A DNA stretch of 64,000 nucleotides from Pythium myriotylum (GCA_023091665.1 JALJCQ010000016.1:1674001-1738000); one strand, 5' to 3'. Shown: positions 10,279 through 21,145, numbered from the stretch's first letter. Notes: a model not told the origin generated them from the letters alone. Numbers and translations: made by a program.

Positions 10279-10794
10279 TTACTGCTTCGTCGCATCGACG
10301 TCGCTTGCCAGCTTCGCAAGCCAGTTCGCGACAGCGCTCTTGAGGAAAGGCCCAACGCTCGTGGCTGATGGCATGAGTTTGATTGTCCAGACGATCTCGG
10401 TGGTCTCTTCAATCGGGAGAAAGCGCACAAGACCAATGTGGTCGTCGATTGGGAAGTCGCCAGCCCTGAGCACCTTGTACATGATGCTTGGGACAGCGCC
10501 TGGCGGGTTCGAGTCCGACGGGAGACCCGCCGACTGGATCTGCTCTTCGACCTGGAGGGACGGGACAAATCGTGTCTGGTTCACTTGACCGCGGCCGACG
10601 CCCGGCGTGACCTCCTGCGCGCCCTGGCCATTGAGCCAGATGTCCTTGACCCACAGGTCGAAGACGCTACCGACCGAGGCATTGACCTGCTGCGGCATGA
10701 CCATCTCGTTGCCCGTGTTGATCGCGTACTGGTGCGCGCCGAAGGTGTCGAGATAGAAGTAGTCGGCTGGGAGAACGTAGGGAGTGGTGGCCAT
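10279..10794 (-). CDS. SRPBCC / polyketide-cyclase-like protein, member 5
   Basis: A 171-aa protein of the second ('YKVL') subgroup: MATTPYVLPADYFYLDTFGAHQYAINTGNEMVMPQQVNASVGSVFDLWVKDIWL. Its closest relatives are the genes at 25895 and 30616, from which it differs by 'YKVLRAGDFPIDDHIGLVRFLPIEETTEIVWTIKLMPS' and by a shorter C-terminus. The three also share upstream DNA (see the regulatory entries). The start is fixed by alignment with those two genes. Confidence 0.88.
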   Translation of the reverse strand: MATTPYVLPADYFYLDTFGAHQYAINTGNEMVMPQQVNASVGSVFDLWVKDIWLNGQGAQEVTPGVGRGQVNQTRFVPSLQVEEQIQSAGLPSDSNPPGAVPSIMYKVLRAGDFPIDDHIGLVRFLPIEETTEIVWTIKLMPSATSVGPFLKSAVANWLAKLASDVDATKQ

Positions 10795-10860
10795 GGTGAC
10801 GGAGTGGTGGTGGAGGAGGAGGTAGACGAGGTGGAGGTGGAACCTTGAGTGGTTTGGGGC

Positions 10861-10879
10861 GAGTTGGAGAATGAGTGAG
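10861..10879 (-). promoter_or_regulatory. Oomycete-type core promoter
   Basis: Minus-strand CTCACTCATTCTCCAACTC lies 66 nt before the ATG of member 5. The same 19-mer stands before member 10 (25825-25843), and a close variant before member 12. Confidence 0.75.
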
Positions 10880-11034
10880 AAGGCTCAGCTTGATGTTTGT
10901 TGATGTCGAGTGCCTCAACCCAAGCCAGGGGACCAGGAAGCCAGTCTCAATTGTTGTTGGGTATTCCTGGACGTCCCAGGACGCCGCAGTCACCGAGTAT
11001 TTTGCACTTGCCGGACGTCGGTGGTGGAGTCAAG

Positions 11035-11105
11035 TCGAGCCATCCCATGTCCCAGGCGCCGAGACCTGGTTTTTCTCAGCGCTTTCAGGATAACAGGAGT
11101 TGTGC
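11035..11105 (-). promoter_or_regulatory. Conserved upstream block shared by three SRPBCC genes
   Basis: On the minus strand the motif GCGCTGAGAAAAACCA, then TCTCGGCGCCTGGG, recurs at about 30310-30350 (GCGCTGAGAAAAACCA, TCTCGACGCGTGGG) and in shorter form at about 25600-25640, each time some 240-300 nt before the ATG of a member of this subgroup. Conservation beyond the core promoter suggests either shared control or simply recent duplication; the member-5 copy is diverged elsewhere, which favours selection on the motif. Confidence 0.45.
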
Positions 11106-11310
11106 GGAAGATTTGTTGGTGTGGCAGCGAGCCGATTCTGTGCACTGTTATCGTTACTGGCTAAAGAACGTGGTAGCAGAGTTGAAGGTAATGTCAATTG
11201 AAAGTCTTCAGAGTAATCACTGATTTCTCTGAAATATGTGACACGGATCGACCTTCATTGTACAACTGGAGCCGTTGACCCGCCTCTTTGTGGGCGCAAG
11301 AGCTCCCAGT

Positions 11311-11326
11311 ATGTGTGGTGGAGATG
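11311..11326. repeat. LINE target-site duplication (3' side)
   Basis: ATGTGTGGTGGAGATG, identical to 17998-18013. Confidence 0.92.
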
Positions 11327-11468
11327 TGTGTGTGTGTGTGTGTGTGGTGTATTAGTTACAATATAGAACCCGATAACCCTTCAGCTACCTGTAGACAGCT
11401 AGCTGGGCAGAGATGATGACCATCGGCCCCCGCTGGGGACCTCTGGCCTTGATCACTGCGAGGTGATC

Positions 11469-14400
11469 CTAGCTGCCCGCCGGACGATCCGGGGAGAGAG
11501 GAGATAAAAGGAGGCGGGTCGTCCAGGGCGCGACGTCGTGATGGATGAGGGCCCGGATGATCTCGACTTCGGGTCGGGGGTCTTGGGCGAAGGCCTGGAA
11601 ACTGCGTCGGGCATCCATCGCGATGTTTGCTGCCTTGTCGGCCATCTTGTTTTGAGCGCGATAGTGGTGATGCCAGCCGGTGACGCGCAGAGAGGCCGCC
11701 GCTTGCCGTGCTTGGTGAAATAAAGGCCGCAGAGCCACGGCCTTGGGTGCCTTCTTCCGTCGCATTACCGACAGAATCATGTTACTGTCGCCGATGACAG
11801 TAAGTGGGTGCCAGTTGTTCGCTACCGCCGCCCGGAGGCCGGTGACGAGACCTTGGAACTCAGCAAAGTTGTTGGTTGTCTTGGTGGAGGCGTAGGACAT
11901 TGCCGCGACCCAGATCATGTCAATCCCGTCGCGCACGCGAAGGATGACGGAGCCGCTCCCGCCCGGCCCCGGGTTCCCGCGACTGCCGCCGTCGAAGAAG
12001 AGCAAATAGCGGTTCTCAGACAGGGAGACGCGGGGTATGCTGTCGATGTCACCGGCGCAGCGTCGTGCGAGGCACCGAAGGATAAGGTGGTCCAGTCGCG
12101 CCGATCCGCGGGAGGCCGCCCAGACCCGGATCACTCCGAGTCGGTGCTTCCATCGAGCGAGAATGGCTGTTGAACGATCCTGGGGGACTGGCGCGTCTTC
12201 GTTGAGTGTCTGTGCGACATGATCGCCCCAGAGATATCGCGCCGTGGCTGTGACGAGCTGGATCCACGCGGCGTCGAGCCAGTGATCCATCCGCGCGGGG
12301 AGCAGGGCCACATCCGCTGGATCAAAGTCCGGGTGAGCTGCGACGACTTCCTTCCAGTCGAAGTCGGTCGGTGGGGTGCGCCACCCGAAGATCTCCGTTT
12401 GTAGCTCCGCCGCGGACGCCGGGGGTCTTCCCCAGCGCTGGAGCATCGCGCTCCAGACCGCTTCGCTGTCGGGGCACCGCCAGAAAATGTGGCCCGTGGT
12501 GCCGTTGTCGTCGCTCCGGCACTCCGATCTCGCGCAGGGCGCCTCCTGATCCTCGGACCGCCAGGAGTAAAGCTGGTGGAGCCGCAGCTTGTGCCAGAAT
12601 TCTGTGTCCTGGGGTGTGAGGCCAGGGGCCTTCAACATTGCCTTCCAGTCCACTAGGTGCAAGGCCGTCCCGATGGTCGCGTCATCGTCTTGCCACCGCC
12701 GCGCCCACTGGTCTCGCGCCGCTAGGCCCACCGCCACGGTGGCAGACTTGAGCGCTCGTCGCATTCGGCGGGCCGATGGCGCCCAAGGCGCGTCGCCCGT
12801 CCAGACTTGGACAAGTTCGGTGAGGCCAGGCCCACACAAGCACACTGGGCGCAACCACCGGTCAATCACGCGCTGGGGGGGGATGAGAGTCAGGTCTTGT
12901 TGTCGCGTGACTCGAACCGAGGCGACCGGGAGCCCCTGATGGAGCACCGAGGCCTCCTCGCCCCCACCCCACAGCACCTGGACTTCTGCTTGAGATGTGT
13001 CGCCTGAAACTCGAAGCTCCGAAGGCCCCAGCGGCCGGCGAAGTACGACCGGGTAATTGCCAACGATGGCGTCGCACAATTCAATAAAGATCGCCGCTTC
13101 GGCGTTCGTCAAGGGGAAGCACCTCTGGACCGCCACGAACCGCAATGTACACGGTCCTTCCCACGACCACGTGACAAAGTCCCCGAGTTCCGCACCCGTG
13201 CCCAGCGGGCGGAGAGTCTTGGAATTGAAGAGAGTGCCATCAGCCCTGAGGATGGCTGAGCCCTCCCGGTCGACACGGGTGAAAGGGAGCCCGATCCGAT
13301 AAAACTCGGTGTAGTCTCGGATATACGCACCGTCCTGCCAATGCCAGTCGAACGCTGGTCCGCGCAACGCCTGCAGGGCGTCGCGTAACCAGATCTGGGT
13401 ATCAACCGGGATTCGGATGGCCTTGAGCTCACGGAGGACTTCCCGCCCTGTGGACCAAAGCGACGTCCTGATCCGTGCCGGCCTCGGGCGCCCCGTGAGT
13501 CTGACCGCCGGAGCAAGAGAGCGGGCGCCGTCAAGCCAACCGGCCGCTCGAACCAGTGCATCTCGTCTCGCCGACCGCGTATACGCCCATTCCTCGACGA
13601 CCGACGCCGCCATCGCCAAGAGAGCGTCACGCATGTGGAGGACGCCGAGCTCACCTTGTATCGGGGAGAGCTGGGCCACTGGTTGCGTCATCCAGCGTCG
13701 GCTGCGTGTCGCTGCGGCGTCGCTCTGAGTCGAGAACGTGTCCCCCCAGACGAAGCGCCACAGCCGCGTCTCGACCTCAGCCCACTGGGAAGGCGAGGGC
13801 CAGTGATGACGCGCTATGTAGAGGAGCTTTGGTACAATGATCGCTTGCGCGATGACCGCGCGTTGGTGTGCTGAGTGGGTCTTGATCGTGGCCATCCTTA
13901 GCCGCGTAGTCAGCTGCTTGATAGTCAGGTCCCACACGTCCGCCGTCCGCACACTCGATCCCACTTGAATTCCGAGGTACCGGCACACGTCGTGCAGCCC
14001 CAGAGAGGTGAAATCGCCCGTGGTAGCCAGGGGGCCGGCCGCAGCGTTGAGACGTATTACGTAGCACTTGGCGGGGTGAACGCACAGGCCGGACGCCTCC
14101 TCGAACTCACGTAGGATGCCTGTGAGGGCAGGGAGCCGGTCCTCAGAGCGAAGGTAGACCGCCGTGTCATCCGCGAAACCAGCGACAGGTGGCACCACCC
14201 CTGGTTCCGCCTCCATGGGCTCACCGATCGCCGGGTCGTGAAGTTATCGGCGATAAAGTGGGTCGATGGCGAGGATGAACAACAGTGGCGCCAGCGGGCA
14301 GCCTTGGCGGATGCCCCGCGTCATCTCCAGTGGCGCAGAGTGAAGACCGTTCACCCGGAACCGCGCGGTCGTGGCAGCATGGGTTGCTCGGATCGCTTGA

Positions 14401-16616
14401 AGGAAACGTGGCGGAAACCCGCGTTGTTCGAGGCAGTGTAACAAGTAGTCTCTGTTGACGGAGTCGTACGCCTTTCGAATATCAAGGAGGACAGCCACGG
14501 CAGCCGAGTTGTGAGTTTTCGCGAGGGCTTGGGCCGCGGCGAACACATCAATGACGTGGTGGATATTCCTGCCGGGTACAAAGCCGCCCTGGACCTCCTC
14601 CACCAGACTCGAGAGAAGGGGTTTGAGACGGCCTGAGAGGATCTTCATGAAGATCTTGTAGTCAGAGTTGAGGAGCGAGATCGGCCGGTAAGCAAGAGGG
14701 TCAGCAGACTTCCCTCCCTTGGGAATGCACACAACCGTCGCCCGCTGGAAGCACGACGGGAAGAGGCCGGCCGCGTAGCACTGTTGGAAAAGGATCAATA
14801 GCAAGGGGCTGATCTCGTCCTGGTAGTCTCGGTACCAAGCGTTGGGCAGCCCGTCTGGGCCCCCGCTCTTTGTCGCTTGACACCGTTGAATGGCACGCGT
14901 CACCTCAGCCAGCGTGACCTCCGCGTCCAAGCTATCCTGTGCGTGGTTTGTGAGGCTGGGGCCGTATTGTGCTTCGAAAGGAGGCCGCGTGCGACGGGGT
15001 CGTGGCTCACTAAAGACGTCTGCCCATGCGTCCATCATTCTGCTTGCCGTATCCTCCACTGCACGCGTCGGCCGGCCCTCTGTGTCGGGCAAGTTAGGCG
15101 TCCCGCTATGCGGAGCCCTGTCATCCAAACGGTCGAACATGCGTGTGCTGTGGTTGTTGGCTCCCCAGGCAGCCTCCGCGTCTCGCCGGCGCTGCTTGAG
15201 TTGCCCCCACTGCGTGACGACCATATTGAGCTCCACCGTCAGTGCATTGATCTCATCAGCCCCCGCCCCCTCGAGTTCGTGGTGGCGGATGAGGCGCCGC
15301 AGTCGCGCGACCTTCAGCCGGAATCCCGCCCTAGTCTTGCGTCGTGCGTCCGCCGAGACACGGTCCAGCTCCCGAAGCAGATCAGTCTTGAACTGTTCCC
15401 AAGCGGCGATGAACTCACTGGCGCCGGCCCGGCGCTCAATCAATCGGTCAAAGGTCTCAGCGAGTCGCGCAATCGCCGCGAGACAGGCATCTTTCACCAC
15501 TGTTTCCGCGCACTGCCGCGGCGGATACAACTTCTTGACCGGCCTGCAGCGGGTGCGGCTGGCCGGGTCGGACAACTGAACCGATACACCGCGATGGTCT
15601 GTCAGCCCCCCTAACGTGAGCGTCTCGACCACTCGGAGCCAGGCACGGGCGGCCTCGTTGATGTACGAGCGGTCGAGTCGGCTCGAGGCCTGACCAGTCG
15701 CCACCATGTATTTGTACGTGTGATGAAGGCGTTGGAAAACCTGGATATCTTCCCGCGAGTCGGCCCCGCATATCACGTCCGCCAGTGCATCCTCTAGCCC
15801 CCAGGCCGTCGTCAAATTGTCAAGTTCGGCGGAGACATGCCGCGTTGCGGTCGCACCGTATGTGCGATCATGCTGCCAGAACTGCGTGCAGTTGAAGTCG
15901 CCACCCACCAGAAAGGGCCCGTCGTGCTGGATGGCGTGATCCGCGAGGCGACGAAATAGTTCTTCTCGGGCGACACGCCCAACTGGGGCGTACACGTTGC
16001 CGATCAGAAAGTTGCTGCCATCGATCTCACATGCCACCGCAATGAAATTGGGCGACCAGAGGTCGGTGAGCGCTGGGCGCGCCGTCTTCGCTAAGTATGG
16101 GTTGATGAGAATGCCCACCCCGCCAGCCCTCGTGGTGCTTTCTGACCAGAATGAGATGTGCTCGAGGTGGCGCGTGCAGCCCCATTGGCCCCGGAACCGC
16201 TGGTCCATCCGGGCAGCTTCTCCTTCCAGTACATGCGTCTCCTGGAGAAGGACCACCGCAGATTGCGATCCTTCCAACTGCTCCCGAGAGAGCATGAACC
16301 AGAGATCGGCAGCTTTCCGGTCGGTGAGGCCACGGACGTTCTGACTGAGTAGACGAATCATACGCTCCTTGTCTCGTGGCTCCGACCGACTGCCCTCGAC
16401 CCGTGGTCTGTTCGTGCCGAATCGGCGCGTCGCGACACGCGAAAGGGGGTTGCTTTCGCTGTTGCCTGGCCCGTTCCTTGCCGTAGGATCGGTCCGTGGC
16501 GGTGGCGATAGCCGTGTGGTGCGATGCGGCGCAGGTAAGATACCCGTGCCGCCAGAGGTCCGCTGGTTGGTCCGCACCCGGCCTTGTCCAGCGGTGTTCC
16601 TGCCGCTGGTCCTCAC
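11469..16616 (-). pseudogene. LINE ORF2: endonuclease, reverse transcriptase, RNase H
   Basis: One reading frame of about 1714 codons interrupted by a single TAA at 14244-14246. Before the stop: an APE-type endonuclease ('LLSQNVRGLTD', 'LLQETHV', 'GGDFNC') and the first half of the RT ('SGGPDGLPNAWY', 'YRPISLLNSDYKIFMKIL', motif A 'LLDIRKAYDSVNRDYL', motif B 'RGIRQGCPLAPLLF'). After it: RT motif C 'GFADDTAVYL', the thumb region, and an RNase H domain with 'LLFFDGGSRGNPGPGGSG', 'NNFAEFQGL', 'VIGDSNM' and 'NKMADKAAN' (the D-E-D-D set). The stop lies between RT motifs B and C, so this copy cannot make a complete polymerase unless read through. The ORF opens with GTG overlapping the ORF1 stop; no ATG lies near that point. 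C-terminal RNase H is typical of several LINE clades. Confidence 0.9.
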
Positions 16617-17997
16617 CTCCGCTCCTCCTCCCCACGCAGGGAGAGAAGGGCGGTGGCGAGGTATCTCGCACCGTGCAGCTGGAACTTGTCCACTGCGCCC
16701 CAGTCGTGCCGTCGCAATCGCATGGCGAAGTCTAGCGCCCTCTCAGGATTGTCGATGAACAGTTGTTGTGCTTCGTAGCTTAATAACTCAAGATCGGCGA
16801 CATAGTCGTACAGCGTGACAATCGCGAGCACCGCACGTGCCCACGCGTCCTTTAGCGTGAGCGGCGCTTGTCGGTGCTCACTCCACTGCTGCTCGTTGGA
16901 GCTGGTATCAGTAGGAATCGAACGCACCAGAGCTTTCCACCGCTGGGCCAGCCCACCTGGACCCGCCTCGCTCGCGATCCATTCATCCACCTTGTCCGAC
17001 AGCTCGTCACGAGGACGAGAGGCAGCCCAGTCACGCATCGACATGGGGCTCGCCAAAGCGAGCAGGTCGCGTCCGATGCGTCGCGACGTCTGGACTGGGA
17101 TGGTGGCTATCGCCACCTCGGGGTATGGAATACTCGCCAAGATGGCCACCGCCTCAGCCACATTTTGCGCGCGGTCTACTGCCAGACCAATGGCCTCACA
17201 CGGGGTTTGAGTAGTGATGTTCCACGGCTGATGATGTTGTCGGTCCCGGTACACCACATTCGCTTGCTCTGCGTTTCGCCACAGCACCTTGAGCTCACAC
17301 CGCAGTCTCCCGTGAGGATTTAGATCCAGCCGCAGCCGGAGGCGATCCGCCGCAGAGACGGTTCTGTCGTCCAGTTCGTAGAAGACCGAGAAGTCGCTCA
17401 CCTCTTCGCCGTCCGATGGTTGAGTGGTCAAACTCTTAGGTCGTTGTCGCAGCGGCGTCGCTTTGGGGAGTTCATTTGACTTCGTCTCGAGCGGGACGTA
17501 AAGGCCCAATGCCCGCAGCGCAAGGTTCATGCGCTGTGCCATACTAACGCCCTTAGTGTCATCCCGAGACCATTCGACGTACACCCAGTCGTCAAGCCGA
17601 AAGGATTCAAAGTGTCCGGGGTTGGTATCTCCTCGGGCGACCAAGATCGTGGGGATGCACCGATGACGTATCAATACCGCCATCAAGGCTCTCGCCTCCT
17701 GTGCGTCCAAGCAACGGCTGAGAACTTGCTCCTTGATCCGTGTGGCATCACCCTCATACTTCTCGAGGTAAAACATCAGAAGCTCACCGCTTGGGAGGAT
17801 AACAAAAACCGGTTCTTGGAGGTACGACACGAAGCCGACAAAGTCCTCGTGTCCTGGCCAGCGCTCATCTGGAAGATCATCCGTGAAAGGAGTTGAGCGG
17901 GTGACGGTTAGGAATTCGGTCAAGTCAGCGACGATTGCCGCCTTGTCCGGTGGCGGTGATCGACGAAAGCATCGTTCGTACCAGGCCGTGGGGTCCA
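16613..17997 (-). pseudogene. LINE ORF1, 5'-truncated
   Basis: About 460 codons open from the element boundary to TGA at 16613-16615. The position and coding strand identify it as the LINE ORF1, expected to be a nucleic-acid-binding chaperone. I see no CCHC zinc knuckle or clear RRM in it, so the type of ORF1 is not determined. There is no ATG at the start; the first codon in the element is TGG after a TTG that straddles the target duplication. The stop overlaps the first codon of ORF2 in the arrangement GTGA, ORF2 being in the -1 frame. Confidence 0.7.
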
Positions 17998-18013
17998 ATG
18001 TGTGGTGGAGATG
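17998..18013. repeat. LINE target-site duplication (5' side)
   Basis: ATGTGTGGTGGAGATG, identical to 11311-11326. Confidence 0.92.
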
Positions 18014-18490
18014 AAAGTTGGAGTCTATTGCGTAACGTCGGTGCGAGCAGCTGTAGCTTGAAACATGCAGTTTTATTCACTGCATGGTCGGGCAAACTGG
18101 CAGTTTGTCCGACCATCCTGACTGGAGCGGACTTCCCTCCCTACTTCATGACTCCAGTCGAGATTGTCGGACAGGTGGAATGTATGGAGGCTGCACTTGG
18201 AGTCCATCGCAACATTGGCTATAGTCGGCCATCGTATTGTAGGCATGAAGGTGGTGACGCCACTCGTGCACTTGTAGGCAAGCCGAGATAAGGAGTAGAG
18301 CTCTCGAAGACACCCTTTTTTTGGGTGGGCGGTACTGAGACACCTGGCGAAGGATAAGCTGTCTATCATCAACGACCGTATGAGGAATCCATCGGTGTAG
18401 ATCTGCAGTTGTGAGTCCGATATGGAGGCCGTTGTACTCGGCAAGGTTGGTGGTGGTGGTCGGTGATGCCAGACTCGTCGTAGCGCTGCA
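18014..18490 (-). pseudogene. Fragment of a second LINE: RNase H end and 3' UTR
   Basis: On the minus strand a degenerate RNase H domain is readable ('LAEYNGLHIGL', then 'MADYSQCCDGLQVQPP' in shifted frames). It matches the plus-strand fragment at 58908-59548, including the 3' terminus AATAGACTCCAACTT. It carries frameshifts and a foldback (18064-18116) inside the 3' UTR. The LINE at 11327-17997 landed 16 bp beyond its 3' end. Confidence 0.7.
18064..18116. repeat. Two adjacent hairpins
   Basis: Outer pair: CATGCAG at 18064-18070 with CTGCATG at 18080-18086. Second: arms 18084-18099 and 18101-18116, 16 nt with one mismatch and a one-base loop. Confidence 0.85.
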
Positions 18491-18492
18491 AA

Positions 18493-19262
18493 TCAGCGGT
18501 TACCTGGCGCCCCGGGCCGGGAGGGGCTGGAGCGGTCGTGGTTCGGGTCACGTCCGACAACGCCCAAGCCGAGGTCATTTTTTCCGCGGCCATGGCCTAT
18601 GGAGACCCCACCTCAACTAACAATCAGGCTGAATATAACGGCCTCGTCACCGGCCTCACCGTCGCAACGGTGAACAACTGGTTGCCTCTCTCGGTTATTG
18701 GCGATAGCATGCTCATCATCCGCCAAATCCGAACGTACACGCCTCCTCTCAACGTCACACTCCAAGTCAAGTACGCCCAGGCGCGCCGACTAGCCGACTC
18801 CCTCGGAGTCCGCAACTGGAGTCATCACCCTCGAGCGGCCAATAAAATGGCCGACGCAGCAGCCAACCTCGCCATGGACACCACCACCAGCAGTCAGACG
18901 CATCACCCGGCTGGTCATGAGCGACACCAGCATATTGCAGCCCTCCTCCCTGGAGACCTTGCCTACTGGAGAGAAGGACTCACCTAATCATGGCGACAGC
19001 CGGCTATAGGTTTCTAGATAAGCGAACCAATAGACCTCAACTGAATTTCAGATTGGTTACCTGGCGCCACCAGGCCTGGGATTACCTCGAGACCCTCATC
19101 GAAGAACAAGCGGAAGTGCGGCCGTCTTGGCGCGTGCAGTGGCGGTCGGTAGGTGTTTGTGCCTCCAGCGCCACAGTAGTTGAATGCATGCCAGGACTTC
19201 AGGCTCCAGAGGTTGGCATACTTGTCGTACAAAGTGGTTGTCCAATCACGTTATCCGCCGCT
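18493..19262 (+). pseudogene. Fragment of a LINE: RNase H domain and 3' UTR
   Basis: From about 18511 the plus strand encodes 'PGPGGAGAVVVRVTSDN', 'NNQAEYNGLVTGL', 'VIGDSMLII' and 'ANKMADAAANLAMD' up to TAA at 18985-18987, i.e. the C-terminal RNase H domain of a LINE related to, but distinct from, the one at 11327-17997. RT and endonuclease parts are missing. It stands head to head with the minus-strand fragment at 18014-18490. The 3' UTR runs into a (TG)n/poly(G) tract. Confidence 0.75.
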
Positions 19263-19264
19263 GT

Positions 19265-19311
<47 letters not shown>
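19262..19311 (+). repeat. (TG)n followed by a run of 33 G
   Basis: About eight TG units (19262-19278) and then 33 uninterrupted G (19279-19311). It marks the end of the LINE fragment. The length of a G run is prone to assembly error. Confidence 0.9.
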
Positions 19312-19312
<1 letters not shown>

Positions 19313-19562
19313 AGGCTAGCGATCGGTGGTCTGGTATCAAGCGTCATCTAGAAGACGGCAAACTTGAAGTCCTCGCCGACAGTACGGGTCTTGTATCGCC
19401 ATGAGCTGATCGACGGCCATTTGGATGGATAAGGTAGTGCGGTAGTGCGTTGCTTATCCAGCCAAGCACACAGGCTCTTCTGGTATTCTTACGTCGTTAT
19501 TGGTCCCGACAGTGGACGAGAACATGTTCGATTCTTTATGCCAAAATTTTTTTTAGCACATC

Positions 19563-20084
19563 TTATGGCTCAGCCTTCTCAAATGTCTTGGCATAATTGA
19601 TGAGACCTTGGGCGACCATGTCCTTGATGTTCGGTGTACCCTCTGCCGGCGGTGGCGCGTCCTTGGTCGGCGTGATCTTGATGGTCCACACGATCTCAGT
19701 TCCCTTCTCCACGGGGATAAATCGCACGAGGCCAATATGATCCGCGATGGGCGCAGCGCCGAAGTCGGACATCTTGTAGAGGATAGTGGCGACAGCGCCC
19801 GGAGCGTCGTCGTCTGATGGGAGTCCCGCCGCCTCAATGCGTTCCTTCGCTCCGAGGGCCGGGATTAGGTGCTCGTGGCCGACGTAGCCACGGCCTGTGC
19901 CCGGCGCCGTCTCCTCCGAGTTGGGAAGCCAGAGGCTCTGGATCCATCCATCGAGCGTCGCGCCCACGCTGGCGTTCACATGCTGCGAGACGGCGATCTC
20001 GCCGCCAGTGTTCGCTTCATAGAGCTTGGCCGAGGCCGTGTCGATGTAGAACAAACCTTCGGGGAGAGCGTACGGAGACGCCAT
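19563..20084 (-). CDS. SRPBCC / polyketide-cyclase-like protein, member 6
   Basis: A 173-aa 'DFG'-subgroup protein, MASPYALPEGLFYIDTASAKLYEANTGGEIAVSQHVNASVGATLDGWIQSLWLP, close to the members at 7499 and 9496. The C-terminus is 'MVAQGLINYAKTFEKAEP'. Its core promoter is the same element as for member 3. The LINE and LINE fragments separate it from its nearest sisters, so their spread over 8 kb is partly due to insertion. Confidence 0.88.
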   Translation of the reverse strand: MASPYALPEGLFYIDTASAKLYEANTGGEIAVSQHVNASVGATLDGWIQSLWLPNSEETAPGTGRGYVGHEHLIPALGAKERIEAAGLPSDDDAPGAVATILYKMSDFGAAPIADHIGLVRFIPVEKGTEIVWTIKITPTKDAPPPAEGTPNIKDMVAQGLINYAKTFEKAEP

Positions 20085-20104
20085 CGTGTAGTGTCTTGGT
20101 CGGT

Positions 20105-20122
20105 GGAGATAGAGGAATGAGG
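20105..20122 (-). promoter_or_regulatory. Oomycete-type core promoter
   Basis: Minus-strand CCTCATTCCTCTATCTCC, 20 nt upstream of the ATG of member 6. Confidence 0.65.
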
Positions 20123-21145
20123 ACTGGTACAGTCCTCACTCTTCCATTGTCTCCCCTCACAGTCAGTGTGGATGGAGACAATAGCGGCAAAAGTGTGCGA
20201 GGAAGATTGGCGAAGGGAGAGGATCTGGTTTGTTCTGCGGTCCATTACGATTCGCAAATCAGAAAGGTCCACGATGGTCTCGTCAAGTCAGTCATGATTA
20301 GGCATCGATCCAGTCCATGTCGATTGACTTCTTTCGACTTGCTCAGCTGAGCTTTGCTGCTTCCGCTGGTCGTCCACCTTTCCTTCGAGGCAAGTGCGGG
20401 ACACAAAGGCAATGGCGTCAACAACTGCCTTCAAACAAACAAGAATAGTCGTCGCATAGGCTTGCTATCTAAGAAAAGCTTACCCTTGGATCTGTTAATC
20501 ATTCATGGACGAAGCATGTTTCTCACAGCGGAGAATGATCCGTCAAACGGATGCCTGTCTTGCATCGTCTTTGTCATACGAAGCCTCTCGTTAAAGAGCC
20601 CGCTCCTCAGTACCTTCAGCGTCAATAAAGCTTGTCAGCACGTATGGCGCTGTCCCTTGGCGTCACAGCATCGGCTCGAAGTTGTGGAGGTTCCTGTAGT
20701 CGTCCACCTACCGAACAGATAATCGAAAGACTCGCCATCGTACCAAGACAGTCTGCTTTCAGTCCTGCCTAAAATTACTTAAACTAATTACACCCAGACA
20801 AATCGTCTACTCAGACAAATCAAGAGTCCAAATCCATGATTTGTCCAAGTTTGTCAAGAAAACGCCTTTCCGTCCTCAACCTGAAAAAGATCTAGACTAG
20901 TCTTGAGTACTCCGCGTTGAAGCTCGGGTTCTCCGTAAACAGTCGGCCCTAGCCAATGTACTCGCTGAGAAGTACGAAGGCGTTCCCACAGATGTAAATT
21001 TCATCACCACAGCCAAAGTACTCAACTGTTGGACCCCCTGGGTCTCCGTAAACACTCGACCCCACCGGTCCAGGCGGCACTGGCTCTGTGGGCATAGGCA
21101 GAGGGCCGAGGGTCGAGGGCCGCAGAGATTGCGCCTCGACGGTCT
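20123..21145. other. Intergenic, no supported gene
   Basis: Divergent promoter region between members 6 and 7, including about 600 nt with short open frames only. No family match or repeat was recognised. Confidence 0.5.

Larger units (their letters stand above)
11327..17997 (-). mobile_element. LINE (non-LTR) retrotransposon, 5'-truncated
   Basis: A 6671-bp element on the minus strand, flanked by an exact 16-bp target duplication ATGTGTGGTGGAGATG at 11311-11326 and 17998-18013. It carries an ORF1 and an ORF2 with endonuclease, reverse transcriptase and RNase H. The 3' end, at 11327, is a (CA)n simple repeat rather than poly(A). The open frame of ORF1 begins right at the 5' boundary without an ATG, so the 5' end is truncated. 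The intact target duplication and largely open frames indicate a fairly recent insertion. The target lies 16 bp from the 3' end of an older LINE fragment. Confidence 0.92.
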
